Below are positions 49,401 through 61,400 of a stretch of DNA of 64,000 nt, in pieces (the stretch's first letter is position 1; each line of letters begins with the position of its first letter). Source of the DNA: Elgaria multicarinata webbii (lineage: Eukaryota; Chordata; Lepidosauria; Squamata; Anguidae); the NCBI RefSeq assembly GCF_023053635.1, contig NC_086188.1, positions 880,501-944,500 on the forward strand. The letters run 5' to 3'. A program made the translations under genes and the position numbers. The notes below the pieces were generated by a model. That model did not search any database and was not told where the DNA came from. It was given only the letters and a program-made list of their open reading frames with translations.

Positions 49401-52400
49401 TCGGCTATCGAGAGGGGATTACATCAGGCTCCCGTCGACACCGAAGCTACTGTCTCGACACCAGGGCAGGGTTCGACACGCAGATCTGTCGACCCTCAAG
49501 ATGACTGCATGGAGGATAACAACCACTCCTCCTCTGGAACTAGAACTTTGACTGTGGATCACATTATATTGGCAGCACTAAAGCCTTCCACTAGGAAAAC
49601 TTATGCAGCAAAGTGGCAGAGATTTCGGAACTTTGCTTCAGAACAAGATCAAACACCAGAATCTTGCCACTTAGCCTTTATCCTCAATTATTTACTGATG
49701 CTTTTTCAGCAGGGACTTAAGCTTACATCCATCAGAGTGCACTTAGCTGCAATTACATCTTTTCACCAAGGCATAGATGGGTTTACACCCTTTACCCACC
49801 CAACAACTAAGAAATTTTTGAGAGGGCTTAAGAACACAATACCAACTGTGAAAAGTATTGTACCTCCATGGAGCCTGTCAGTTGTGCTGCAAGCACTGAC
49901 ACGCAAACCCTTCGAGCCTATGGCGTCGACAGACCTTAGGCTACTTACTTTAAAGACTGTCTTTCTAGTAGCCATTACATCGGCAAGACGGGCAAGTGAG
50001 CTTAGAGCTCTTAGGATAGATGTCCCGTACACTATCTTTCATAAGGATAAGGTTGTGCTACGCACAGATCCAGCCTTCCTACCTAAGGTAGTGTCTACTT
50101 TTCATCTGTCTCAGCATATTACTTTGCCTGCCTTCTTCCCTAATCCAACTACACCTCTTGAGTCTTCCTTGCACACTCTCGATGTAAGAAGGGCTCTTGC
50201 TTTTTACAAAGACAGGACAGAGACATTTAGAAAAACAAAGCAATTGTTTATTTGTTATGGTGAGCCTTCTAAGGGACTCCCTGTCTCTTGCCAGCGGTTG
50301 TCACGCTGGATAGTGGAGACGATTGAATTGGCCTACTCTATCTCTAAATTAGAGTTAGTGAAACCTGTGACAGCTCATTCCACCAGAGCTGTTTCAACAT
50401 CGGTGGCTTTCACCAGAGGTGTTCCACTGACTGAAGTCTGTAGAGCCGCAACGTGGTCCACTCCATCCACGTTTGTCAAGCACTACAGTTTGGACACCCG
50501 TGCGAGGCAGGACTGCTCATTTGGGAGGACAGTGCTTTCGGAGATCTTCAGATGATGCACCAACCCACCTCCAAAGGTATGTCAGCTTGCTACTCGCCCA
50601 TATGTGTGATGCATAGAGACCACGAAGAAGAAATGCAGGTTGCTTACCTGTAACTGTAGTTCTTCGAGTGGTCATCTATGCATTCACACAACCCACCCAC
50701 CATCCCCACTTGGTGGTGTGAGACTTATAAATGACACTGTTTTATTGTGGAATGTACTTTACTTTATTTACACTCATGTTTATGGGGGCACAACGTCGGA
50801 CTCCTGTAAACTGAGGTAAGGGCGGGAACCCCATGGACATGCGCGGTAGCGTGGGGGGAGGGGTTCCCGCCAAAAAACGTTCCACTCAGCTATAGTAGGT
50901 TCCGGTCTGGTCTCTGCGCAGGCGCAAAGCCCATATGTGTGAATGCATAGATGACCACTCGAAGAACTACAGTTACAGGTAAGCAACCTGCATTTTCCAG
51001 TCAGGAGAAGAAGGAGGATGCAGCTACTTGTCTGTGTTTGACCAATTTTATGGGGGAGCACTTGGTACTTGGAAGTAGTTTTGCATTCAAGCTGGGATGG
51101 AGAACTTCTGGTCCTCAGTCTAATTCCATGCAGCCCTCAGTCCCATCCCTACGTTAATGTCAGGAACTTTTCCAAATCGTGGGTTGGTGTGTGGGGGCTT
51201 CATAGCTGTTGTTCTGGTGACGCCATCCAGGTGGTAGGCATTGCTGTGAATGCTCTGGTGCATCATGGCTCCACCATCATCCTTTAGCAGAACTTTCCCA
51301 CCCATGGCTGCTACTTGACAGCTTCACAAACCCAACTGTTGTTTTAAATCCATTTAGGGAGATTCTTCTGTGTGTCAAAACTGGAAAGCCCCTTCAGTGC
51401 CACTCCTGAAGTATTTCTTAAACAGGCGTAAGGTACAAACAAATTGTGTGCAAGAACCAATGTACTTTTATTGCAGTCTCTACGTTTTAGAAAAAGATAC
51501 ACAAAAACAATGCAAAAAGGTTAGAACAGCTGTTCATGAAAAATCTAGCAGTGATATTGTTATGTACAATATTACTAATTTCTCATTAAGTCAGTCCAAA
51601 TCTGTCAAAATTATAACTGTTGTCTCCTGTATTTGCTTTTCTCAGGGCTCATTCAGTGCAAGTGTCTTCTGTTTTACCAGTTAAATAAAAAAAAACTTTT
51701 TTCAGCATTAACAAATTATGTTGAATTCCATATCACCTTTTTTCTAATCTTTTCAAAGATTATGCTAATGCATTTGCAGGATTATACACATTCTCTCATC
51801 TCACTTTAATTAAAATATTTCCCCCAAAATATTTCCGTTAATGGACATTACCACTGTGTATGGGAAAAGCCTTTTGTGATAAACAGAATTGCCATGACCA
51901 TTGAATTTACTGAGCACATTTCAATGTATTTGTAAGTGTTCTTTATATGTTGGAAGAAATTGATAATGCAATATTGAATTTAGCTCTTTCCGTTCTGCTT
52001 CTTTGCTGTCCCTTTTCAGTTCAAAATGCATGGAATAGTCTCTCTTTGCCTCCTGTTGTTTAGTGTTGTATCATTACATGCTGTTTAACAGCTGCTGCAA
52101 TTCTGTCCTAAAATTGGTTGTTTCCATTCTTTGATAATAGATTCCTGTTTCAATATAGACTCACATTCTTTATTTATTAAAGCTTAATGTGTGCTTCTCA
52201 AAGTGCCCTTCTCATGTGAGCTAAATTTCCTCTGTGGGATTCCACCCCCCCCCCACCCCCAGTATTAAAGGTTTACAGGATGAGGATTTAGGCATTGGGT
52301 TGTCTATGTCTGTTTTGTTAGTTAATCATCATACATGCTAGCTGATTGAAGATAAAACTGCATTGACTAGGAGAGCATTGGATATGCTTTCTCAGTTCTG

Positions 52401-55400
52401 TGTTCCTTCTGGCTCTTAGTTTAAAATATAATGCTCCCTAACAGTTCTTGATCAGAGTAGTTGGTATGAGCACAGAATCATAAAGTTGATTCAAAGGCCA
52501 TTTATTCTGTCCTCCATTTATTCCATGAGACATGGCCACTCATCTATTTCCCCCACATCCACCCCAACAGATGAACCTACATAATTGACATCACAAGTTT
52601 AACTGTGGTTTGAATGAACAAGCCATGGTTTGCTACCCACCAACAAACTAGAACTGAAAACCATGTTTTGAAGTGGGTTTACAAACCATGTTTTGGGCTA
52701 ACAATTATTTGGTGTGACAACTGAATTTAGTGGCTGTATTTGCATAGCCAAGTGTCTTTTCTTGTCTCCTTGCTCACTTCTCTGTACCTGATTAATTGTA
52801 TACCATTGGTAAAAATCCATCTAAGACATTATGCAGCTTTTGACTGCAAGGGATAAGCCTAAGTCCCAACTTTGATTCTGTTCTGATTCAGCAGAGGAGC
52901 TCTTTTAGTTAGGGGACGCTTTACTTGTGACCTGATGACATCTTGACACAGAATCCCAGCAAGATGACAGATTGTGCTTGTGGCTTGTAATTAAGCTACC
53001 TAAGGGCACTGTGCCTGATGGCTCAGTCTTAGAGTGCTTGTTGTTGTACATAGCTGAAGCAGAGATCTCGCTGCAGACTTGGAAAGTGACGGGCCAGTCC
53101 TTTCCAATAAAGCCAGTTGGAAAGAGGGTCTCCTCTATCAATTTAACTAACTAGAGGTGTTGGAATGTTTATGAAACTGAAGAGTAGAAAGTCAGAGTAG
53201 AAAGCAGTCCCTCTTTCATTCTCAAGTGTCGGATTAGGCTTTTAGAGTTTGCATATCTACACCAGATGATGTTGCTGTATCTCCTTAGCAAGTACCTGTG
53301 CAAGTTTCTATCGGCCTTTTTCTAAGTAATTTTATGTTGGGATTTTTGAGAGCAGTGACCACAATTCATCACAGGGATTTCATTTGCTGCCAGTTTAAAA
53401 GTGAGGTTTTCGGTTTGTTCTGGTTTAATAAATTGCTTTGGTGTACTAATTTCATACAGAATATCAAGTGTATGTAGAAAGTGGAATTTGCCATGTACAC
53501 TTTGACTGATCTGCTCATCAACCTTTTCCCCTAATCAATATGAATCCAGTTTTGGACATAAGTTGCACAAAAATCAGTGGAATTTGCATCCAAATAAATG
53601 TGTTTACAAATTGGGGTGTTCTTATTTTACTGGTTGGTAGAAGCTTAATTTATAACCTGCAAAGCCACATCCAAAATTAAACTTTGGGTTTCAAAATGGA
53701 ACTTTGTTTGTATGTATTAAAGTCCTCTTAAAAAGAAGGCAGAATGTTCTTTTCACTCGAGCACACATGATTTGAATTGCAGCAACAGTGAAGGAATGGC
53801 TTTGTCTTTCTTTTTTTTCAGAGCAGACAGACTTGTTCCTGGAGAAACCCATTTAACCATGGCTTCCTCCTCCTTGAGTGTCAAAGCAGGGATATGTGAT
53901 GATAGAGATGCAGGTTGCCTCTGTTCCAGGCACCCAGTACCAATCCAGGAAGCATAGGGGGTGACACTGTTATTGTTTTGGCAGCGGCCGATAGAGTAGA
54001 ACAGTTCTTGCCTTGCTCAACGGGTCCTGAGAAGCTGAAAATTCCCACTGTAGATAAATGGCAAGCTTCGTCTGAAGGAGCTAGTAGTAATAAGAGTCTT
54101 GTTATCTAGGCAATGCAGCCTTCACAATCTGCATCGCAAATCATCTTGCAAATGTGCAAGTCCTGGGCACCAGCAGTCTTGCTACCGGTCCCGGTCCCCC
54201 TACCCCCCCCCCCCTGCAAATGTAATGAAATGCTGTCCGGTGAAAGCTATTCTTCAAATGCAGGAGCTCATTTTTAAGGTTGCACTTTTTAACTTGGACA
54301 CTTCTTATTTGGCAAAGGGATCTTTGTAGGTTTTGCCTCAGTTTAAAAAAAAAAGGAAGCCTATGCGGCAGGGTTTTGCTATTTTATTGTTTTACTCTGT
54401 ACAGCACCATGTACACTGATGGTGCTATATAAATAAATAAATAAATAAATAATAAAAAGAGAAAAATCCACGAAAGAAGCAGTGCAAATCTGAATATTGT
54501 TTTCTTGGCCTTCCAGCACTGCTGATGGTGGCTCAGAGACATCTTTTTGGAAACTGATTGCCGAGCTCCATGAACCCTGGAGTTTGATCCCACAAAAGCC
54601 CTTAAGGCACTCTTACATTCCCTTGGTTAGGAAATGCCTGGCACTGTTTTTACACGCAGTCTCTGGGTATCCATGTAGCCATCAAGGTGTCCGTGAACTG
54701 TATTGCATTAGGGTGACCAGTGGCCAAAACGGCAGGATTCCTCTCAAGGATCTTCTGACGAGGGCTTGGCCATCCCCAGGAGTGTGAGTATCGCATCTCT
54801 AGAACAACAGGTGTAGGGAATGTATCACAGGCCACAGTCTTAAAGTCTTCCTCTTGCTGACATTTCCAAAACAAAACAAGGTAGTTGTTTATGAACAACA
54901 GCATTTCACATCCCCTGGAAATTCCCTCTTATGAGAGAGGAGTTTCTCTCTCTGCAAATGCCCCATTGCAATCAACTGACTTCCCCCTCCCCCCTCCAGT
55001 TTTCTCACTTGCCCTTTTTTTACTGACTTCTCATGGTGGGAGGCGGTAACTAATTAGGAAGCCGCACCTGAGCCTGCCACATTGTATGGCACAAACACAC
55101 CACAGTGGCATTTCTTTACAAGCTAGGTAGTCTTGGGAGTGAGTTGCCGTTTTCAGGGGAATCACTCTCTCCACCCCTCTGCGTCTGGAGGGATCAGCTT
55201 ACATTTCCCCTCGTGAGAGTTTAATAAAGCAGTGTAAATGAGACCTGATGTTGTTCAGTTTTCTTTCCTCCCAGCAAGGTGCCCTTTTATATTTTAACAA
55301 GCATCTGGATAGGATCGCAGCTGTCGCTGCACCATCTGCACTGCCTTGTAGGTGTATGGCGGGTGACAGGTGTCAAACAATGGCCTCTTGCTCAAGAGGG

Positions 55401-58400
55401 CCAGTAGGCTTCATAGCACAGGTGAAAGCAGCCCTAGACAAAGGGCACACTGTGTTTGGATGCGATTCAGAGAGTAAACAGCTGAGGTGTGATATGCCGA
55501 CAACTCTGGAGAAAGCTCTTGACCTTCTCTGTCCGTCTCCCTGGTTTTATTGGTTCTTGCTACATTTTCTTTGTAATAGGTACTATGCCAAAAATATATA
55601 TTTGCAAACTCAATTAACTGAATAATGTAATGGATTGCATGTTGGACTTGGATGGAAGAGACCGTCTAGCCCTGGAGCTCACTGGACGACCTTGGGACAG
55701 TAATACCCTCTCAGCCTAACCTACCTCATGGTGGGGAGGAGGGTGTGTATGTGAAAATAGGATGGGAAAACTCCATGTGTGCCACTTTGAACTCCTTGGA
55801 GGAAGAGTAGGATGCAACTGATAAACAATCTCTTAATTCCTTATTTTAGGGGCTTGGTTGGCATGTTTAGGTGAGTTCCTGTCACTGATATGTGGGTTTG
55901 CATAGGCAAGGGGTTATAAGGAAGGCATTATGGGGAGCTCTTGGGGCTGTTTTAATTAAGTGTGCACACACAACAAATGTGCTTCTTATTGTTCAGATGC
56001 TAAGAGTTCAACTCACCCATTAGTTTTCTTATCCTATAGAAAACAGGTGGGTCCTGCAGCCTCAGAAAAGGAGTTGGGATTCAGAGCAGGATATGCATGT
56101 TCATTGACTGTAGCATCAAGGGGTGAACTGCGTGTAACACTAGGTCTTCACAGTCCAATGACTACACATGGAACTTAAGTGCTTCATGTTGACTCAAACG
56201 CAATTATATTCAATGGAGAAATGTCCCACATTCACCTGAGAGACATAGGGAGCTGCCTTATACTGAGTCAGAGCATTGGTCCATCTAGCCCAACATTGTC
56301 AACACTGACTGGCAGCAGCGGCTCTCCAGGGTTTCAGGCAGGATTCTTTCTCAACCCCGAGAGATTGCACCTGGGACCGTCTGTATGCAGAGCCTGAGCT
56401 CTACCACTGAGCTATTGCTCCTCCCCTCATGACCCTAATCTTCATCATTGATGAGGCAGATGAGAGTCCTCTTTCTCCCCTTTTTTCTTTTCCCTTTAAG
56501 CTTATGTGTGCATTATTATGGACCTAGGTTGTTCTGCTTTATGCAGCACCCAGGTTCTCAGGTACATAAGGAATAATAAAATCAGATTGAGTCATCAGAT
56601 GATGAGACCCAGTGAGGCGCCTGCATGTGTGAACCAATAGTGGGTATATTTTTGTCTCCTCATCCTGGTCCATCAAGATTTTAGATTCTTTTGCTAGTGT
56701 TAAAATCCCATGTCGCCAGGCTGAGGAATAAAGCTAACTTCCTATAACAAGCCATACTTTGTGCTCTCCTTCCATTTCCCCTAAAGCCTAGCCCCCATTT
56801 TTTTTGCCTGACCACACCTTGCTATCTGCTTTTGTTCTTTGCCACCATCCGTGATTTCTCTTAAATCTTGAACAAGCTATTCATCCTTCTGAAATTTATT
56901 TTAATTGAACTCTGCTTAATTGAAAGCCTCCTTCTTCCAGCTGGCTTTCTTTTGATTATTTTGTATATTCCCTCACTGCTGTTTCCCTTCCATCTCCCTA
57001 CTATTGTATTTCTCATCTATCGTTTAAGATAAAAACCTGGGTTGCAAAACTCATTCATAGAATGAATGAAGGTCAGACACCAGCTGTGAAGCTGTTGGAA
57101 GCCCAAGAGACTATTGTAACTTTTCCTCCACATAAACTTCAGAGGGAATCATTGGTAGCCTTTCCATCACCAGCCCTTAGCCTGACTAGCTGGCTCTTAT
57201 TTCTGTCCATATTAAAATACAAAGGGCATATATGTCCATATATTTAAATACTTATTAAAATATTCACTGTGCAATTGACTGGAGGAACAAATTAAAGGCA
57301 AACCAAAAGCCTCAAGTTAGTGCAAGCTGCCAGCAGGCCCGGGTGGGTTTTGGTTTCTTTGGATGATGCAGGAAGGCAGCAACCCAAGGCTGTATTCACA
57401 TGGAGCAGGATTGGGCAACTTGTGGCCCTCCAGATGTTGTTGGACTGTAACTCCCATCAACAAGGCAGATGGTGCAGGGATGATGGGAGTTGCAATCCAA
57501 CAATATCTGGAGGGCCACAAGTTGCCCAGCCCTTGTTATATTTATTATAACTGTAATAAACGTACTCCGGCAGAGTGCTGATCTTCAGCTGGTACAGTGT
57601 GACCTTGCCAGTGGTGCCACAGCCATCATTTTGGGGATAGGAAAGAAGGAGGAGAAATATGGAACCGTCTAGAGAAACCTGTAGTATAAGTAGATACAAC
57701 GGTGGTTCCCAAAGTGGGCGGTGGGATTGCATAGGGGGGCATTAAGAGGCAAGGGGGTGGCAGGGGGACGCTCCAGGTAGTCTTTTCCGAGAAGCGCCTC
57801 TCCAGAAGGTCTTAAAACCCAGGGACATTTTTATGGGAGAAGGTAGTTTGATCCCAAGCCAGATAGGGGAAGAATCCACACATGTATTAATACCTTTTAA
57901 GAAGAGTCCTTTAAACGGTGAATTGCAATGTTTCAAAAGCACCAAAACGCTAATGAAGAGACATACCCTGCTTGGTGTGCCCTGCCACGCTGGCTGCAAA
58001 ACACAGGCGTTCACTTTCATTTTTTAGTTGAAATGCCACCTCTGTTCTGGGAGACCAATGGATCCAGGAGAGTTCTTGATGGCTCTGGGGAATTTTCCAG
58101 CCGCTATAGTGGGTGATCCGTAGAAATCCTGGTTGACCTTGGAACGGGGAAGTGACTTGGGTGGTTGACACAATCACCTCCAAGCACCCTATTGCCCAGA
58201 GCTCTGTCCGCTTGGTTTTCTGAAGAGCACAGGGTGATTAAGCGCTTAGACAGATGGCTAGAGTGTTGTTGGAGGAAAATGTGGGATGAATTCACCTTAA
58301 GTCCTATTCTGTGATGATGGTGGCCACAAAGACGTTCTTCTCTGCCTCTAGTGCATTGAATGGAGTTCAATTGTAGAGCGACTGCTACTTTTTGACCCCC

Positions 58401-61400
58401 AGAATAGCAAGGGGGAGTTCTCAGCTACCCGCTGTGACGAGTTTGCAAACACTGCCCTGATTAAGTCACTTGCCTCCATTTGACTTGGACTCCATGTGAA
58501 GAGTCGGCTCTTGCGTGGTGATTAAGGCAGCCACTTGTCTAGTTTTGTTGGATGAATTTCACATTGTTCAACCTGAGGATGTGGAAAAGCTGTCCATCCT
58601 GATTAATAAAAGTTGCCAGAGGGGGACTGGGCAGTAGCTAATACCATTGGTCCTTGCATCCTTCTTGGGCATTTGGCCAATATGGGACTTGGGATGGTGT
58701 TTATTGATTTCAGACTTTTCTGGCTGAGGTCTCCCAGAAGATGGTGCTGGGGGACTATTGCTCAGCCCTGTGCCATAGGGCTGAGCAATAGTCCCCCATT
58801 CTGAATATGGATAGGAACAAGCACTCCCCATTCACATTCAGAGTTGCAAATTGACAATTTCATGTGATTTACGAACTGAACCCAAATTCTTATATATCCT
58901 AGCCACAGGCTGGTAAAAAAAGTCATATTGCCGTCTGTAACTTTCGTCCTTTGGAAACAGCTGCCCTCTGGTGGTAGAAAAGTTATCAAAGGAGACTTGA
59001 TTAAAACCAGATTAGAAGTGTTTCTGACTCATAGTTATTTAGTATTACAGCCTTCCCCAGCCTGGTGTCCTCCAGATGTCTTACACTGCATGCTTGATGG
59101 GAGATTCTGGCTGCCGTTGTCCAACAATTTGGAAGAGACAAATTTGGGGAAGGCTATGGTATTAGGAAGCCAGCAGTAGTAAAGTGCCTCTTTCTCGTCC
59201 AGGCACCTGTAACATCATACAACAATCCTGCCCCCATAAGCAGCTCATAGGCAGCAATTTGTAAATGTCTCATATTGAATGGTCTCCCTGCAAAAAGCCT
59301 CCTTGAGAATGTTGTTTCTGTTCTCAAGTTAGTTTTTGGGAGATGTGTGTGTGTTTGCTAATAGAACTATGATCTACAATGAACAGAATGTTTCCTTCTT
59401 CCTTACAGTGTCATCAGTCTTCAGGGGAAGACATGGAGATCTCTGATGACGAAATGAGCCAATCTCCAAGCTCGGATTGTGCCAAAACCATTGTGGTGAA
59501 TACCTCTATTGGCAATTCGGCCGTGATGGCTCCCTCGCTCCCCATGCCTCCACCTGGTTTTCCTCCTTTGCCTCCGCCGCCACCGCCCCAGCCAGTCTTT
59601 CCGATGCCTCCACCTCTCCCACCTCCACCTCCACCAACTCACCCAGCCGTCACCGTCCCACCTCCACCCCTTCCGGCACCTCCTGGGGTCCCTCCCCCTC
59701 ATATCTTGCCTCCACTCCCTCCGTTCCATCCTGGGATGTTCCCTGTCATGCAAGTGGACATGATCAGTGTCTTGGGCAACCAATGGGGCGGCATGTCCAT
59801 GTCTTTTCAAATGCAAACCCAGATGTTGAGCCGCCTGATGCAAGGGCAGAACACGTACCAGTACCCTCCTTTCATGGGGAACCGGATGCAGTTTGTGAAC
59901 CTTCCTCCCTACCGGCACTTCTCTATGGGGGCAGCTATCAACCGTGGGCAGCCGTGGCCCCCTTTACCCAAGTTTGATCCTTCTGTTCCCCCTCCGGGCT
60001 ACGAGCCCAAGAAGGAAGACCCACACAAGGCCACAGTGGATGGTGTCCTTTTGGTGATTGTGAAGGAACTCAAAGCGATCATGAAAAGAGATTTGAACCG
60101 GAAGATGGTGGAGGTGGTGGCCTTCCGGGCATTCGATGACTGGTGGGATAAGAAGGAACGTCTAGCAAAGGTAGGAGTCAAGCTTCAAAGGAGGGATGGC
60201 TTTGCATTGGCAGGCCTTGTTTACGCTGCCTCCCTCCTTGTTCTGCTTGGAGCTTCTCCCAGTTCAGGCTCTGTAACTCTGCTCAAACCAAAACAGGAGA
60301 TATCTCCCAACAAAACAACTGGGTGATAATAAATACAAGTAGAACAAAATCTAATAATAACGTTTTTTTATCGATGTAGTTAAAAATATATACATAACTA
60401 TAAGAAAGCACACACTGTTATTTAGTGAAGAATCATACATCTAACCAATGGGAGGGAATATAATGTACAATAATGGCAGAACCGTACCAAAAATAACCAA
60501 TGCCAAATAAACCAAATGTGTTGTGATGTACCGCCTTCCTCAGTGGGCTAGTAAAAGGGATATGTAAGAGGTATGTCCCAAAGTAAGCAAACATGTACAC
60601 AGGCACAATTACAGACATAGGATTCTGCAGTGTTTAGACCTGTGGATATACAAACAACATTGTGTTTAAAAATATTTTACTTATAATTAAAAACAGCTAC
60701 TTAAAACTGTATAAAAATACACCAGAAAAAAGCTCACCAATTTACTTAATCGTACCAGTCCTTCCTCTAATGGGTGTTATGATAATAAATAAATTGCAAG
60801 GGAGCCAAAAGCTCCACTATAACTGTTTTTGAGGGTGGCAAGGAACCACAGTACTCCTAAAAGCAAATATATGGGAATAAGTATCCATTTTAAAAGTAAA
60901 ATAGATAACAAACTACACGTATATAAAACTACATACTCACGTGCAAGCAGTAGACTGATAAGAAAATAAAATAGCTCTGAATGTTGCCCGAACAGGAGCT
61001 TTCAAGCTATCTGTGCAGCCTGTGGAGGCTTCGGGCTCTCATTAAGTTCTTAAAACAAGCAAGGCACAGATGTAGAGAATGGAGCCTGATAAAGTCTTGA
61101 TTAGCTCCTTAAAGGGCATTCAGCAAAAACCGACTGATAACAATGGATTATTTAAAAGCATCACCAGTAGACCTGCAAATCAAGCACAGAATGGCCATAT
61201 ACAACAGCACTGTTGTTGATAGTCCGTCTTAATACATTGCCATCCAGTTCATCTCTTCATTCAAGCCAACTGGAGATTTGGTCTTTAAAATAAAAATCCA
61301 GAACAGTTCCTGCTGGAGAAGGTCTACAGTGCAGCTGTTGGCCTTGGCCTTTGACTTTCTCCAAACAGCAGAACTTCAGATCATGGAGGTTTTGGTCACA

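Larger units (their letters stand above)
45391..50993 (+). mobile_element. DIRS-type tyrosine-recombinase retrotransposon, whole or nearly so
   Basis: About 5.6 kb in intron 6 of SETD1B, same strand as the gene. Parts in order: left inverted terminal repeat, gag-like region, RT/RNase H/methyltransferase-like frame, tyrosine recombinase in an overlapping frame, internal complementary region, right inverted terminal repeat. There are no LTRs, no aspartic protease and no DDE integrase, and no evident target duplication. All of this is the known DIRS plan, in which the element replicates through a circular intermediate and inserts by its recombinase. The terminal repeats share an identical 133-nt block, so the insertion looks young. 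Zero to one break by eye. Confidence 0.93.
50994..59408. other. SETD1B intron 6, right part
   Basis: About 8.4 kb without a recognised gene. 51.0-54.3 kb holds only unassigned sequence, a MITE-like pair with AACCATGTTTTG-type arms near 52610-52710 and a C-tract near 52240. Two SINEs, MITEs and a perfect hairpin follow between 54.3 and 59.2 kb. Confidence 0.6.

Noticed and set aside
47700-49540. Upstream part of the long recombinase frame as a separate protein domain
   Set aside because: Its translation shows no domain and it lies over the RT frame. Only the end of the frame has recombinase motifs.
45391-50993. LTR retrovirus or Polinton
   Set aside because: Ends are inverted, not direct, repeats; there is no aspartic protease, no DDE integrase, no envelope, no capsid/packaging set and no DNA polymerase B. 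The tyrosine recombinase and internal complementary region identify DIRS.
55248-55625. 125-codon plus-strand open frame
   Set aside because: No recognisable domain and no conserved splice context; not supported as an exon.
56245-56430. Functional tRNA gene on the minus strand
   Set aside because: The A/B-box-like region is followed by SINE body text and the tRNA part is worn; it is a tRNA-derived SINE.
58749-58797. Annotated microRNA gene
   Set aside because: The stem is only 21 bp with no bulges and a 7-nt loop, shorter than usual precursors, and there is no evidence of expression.
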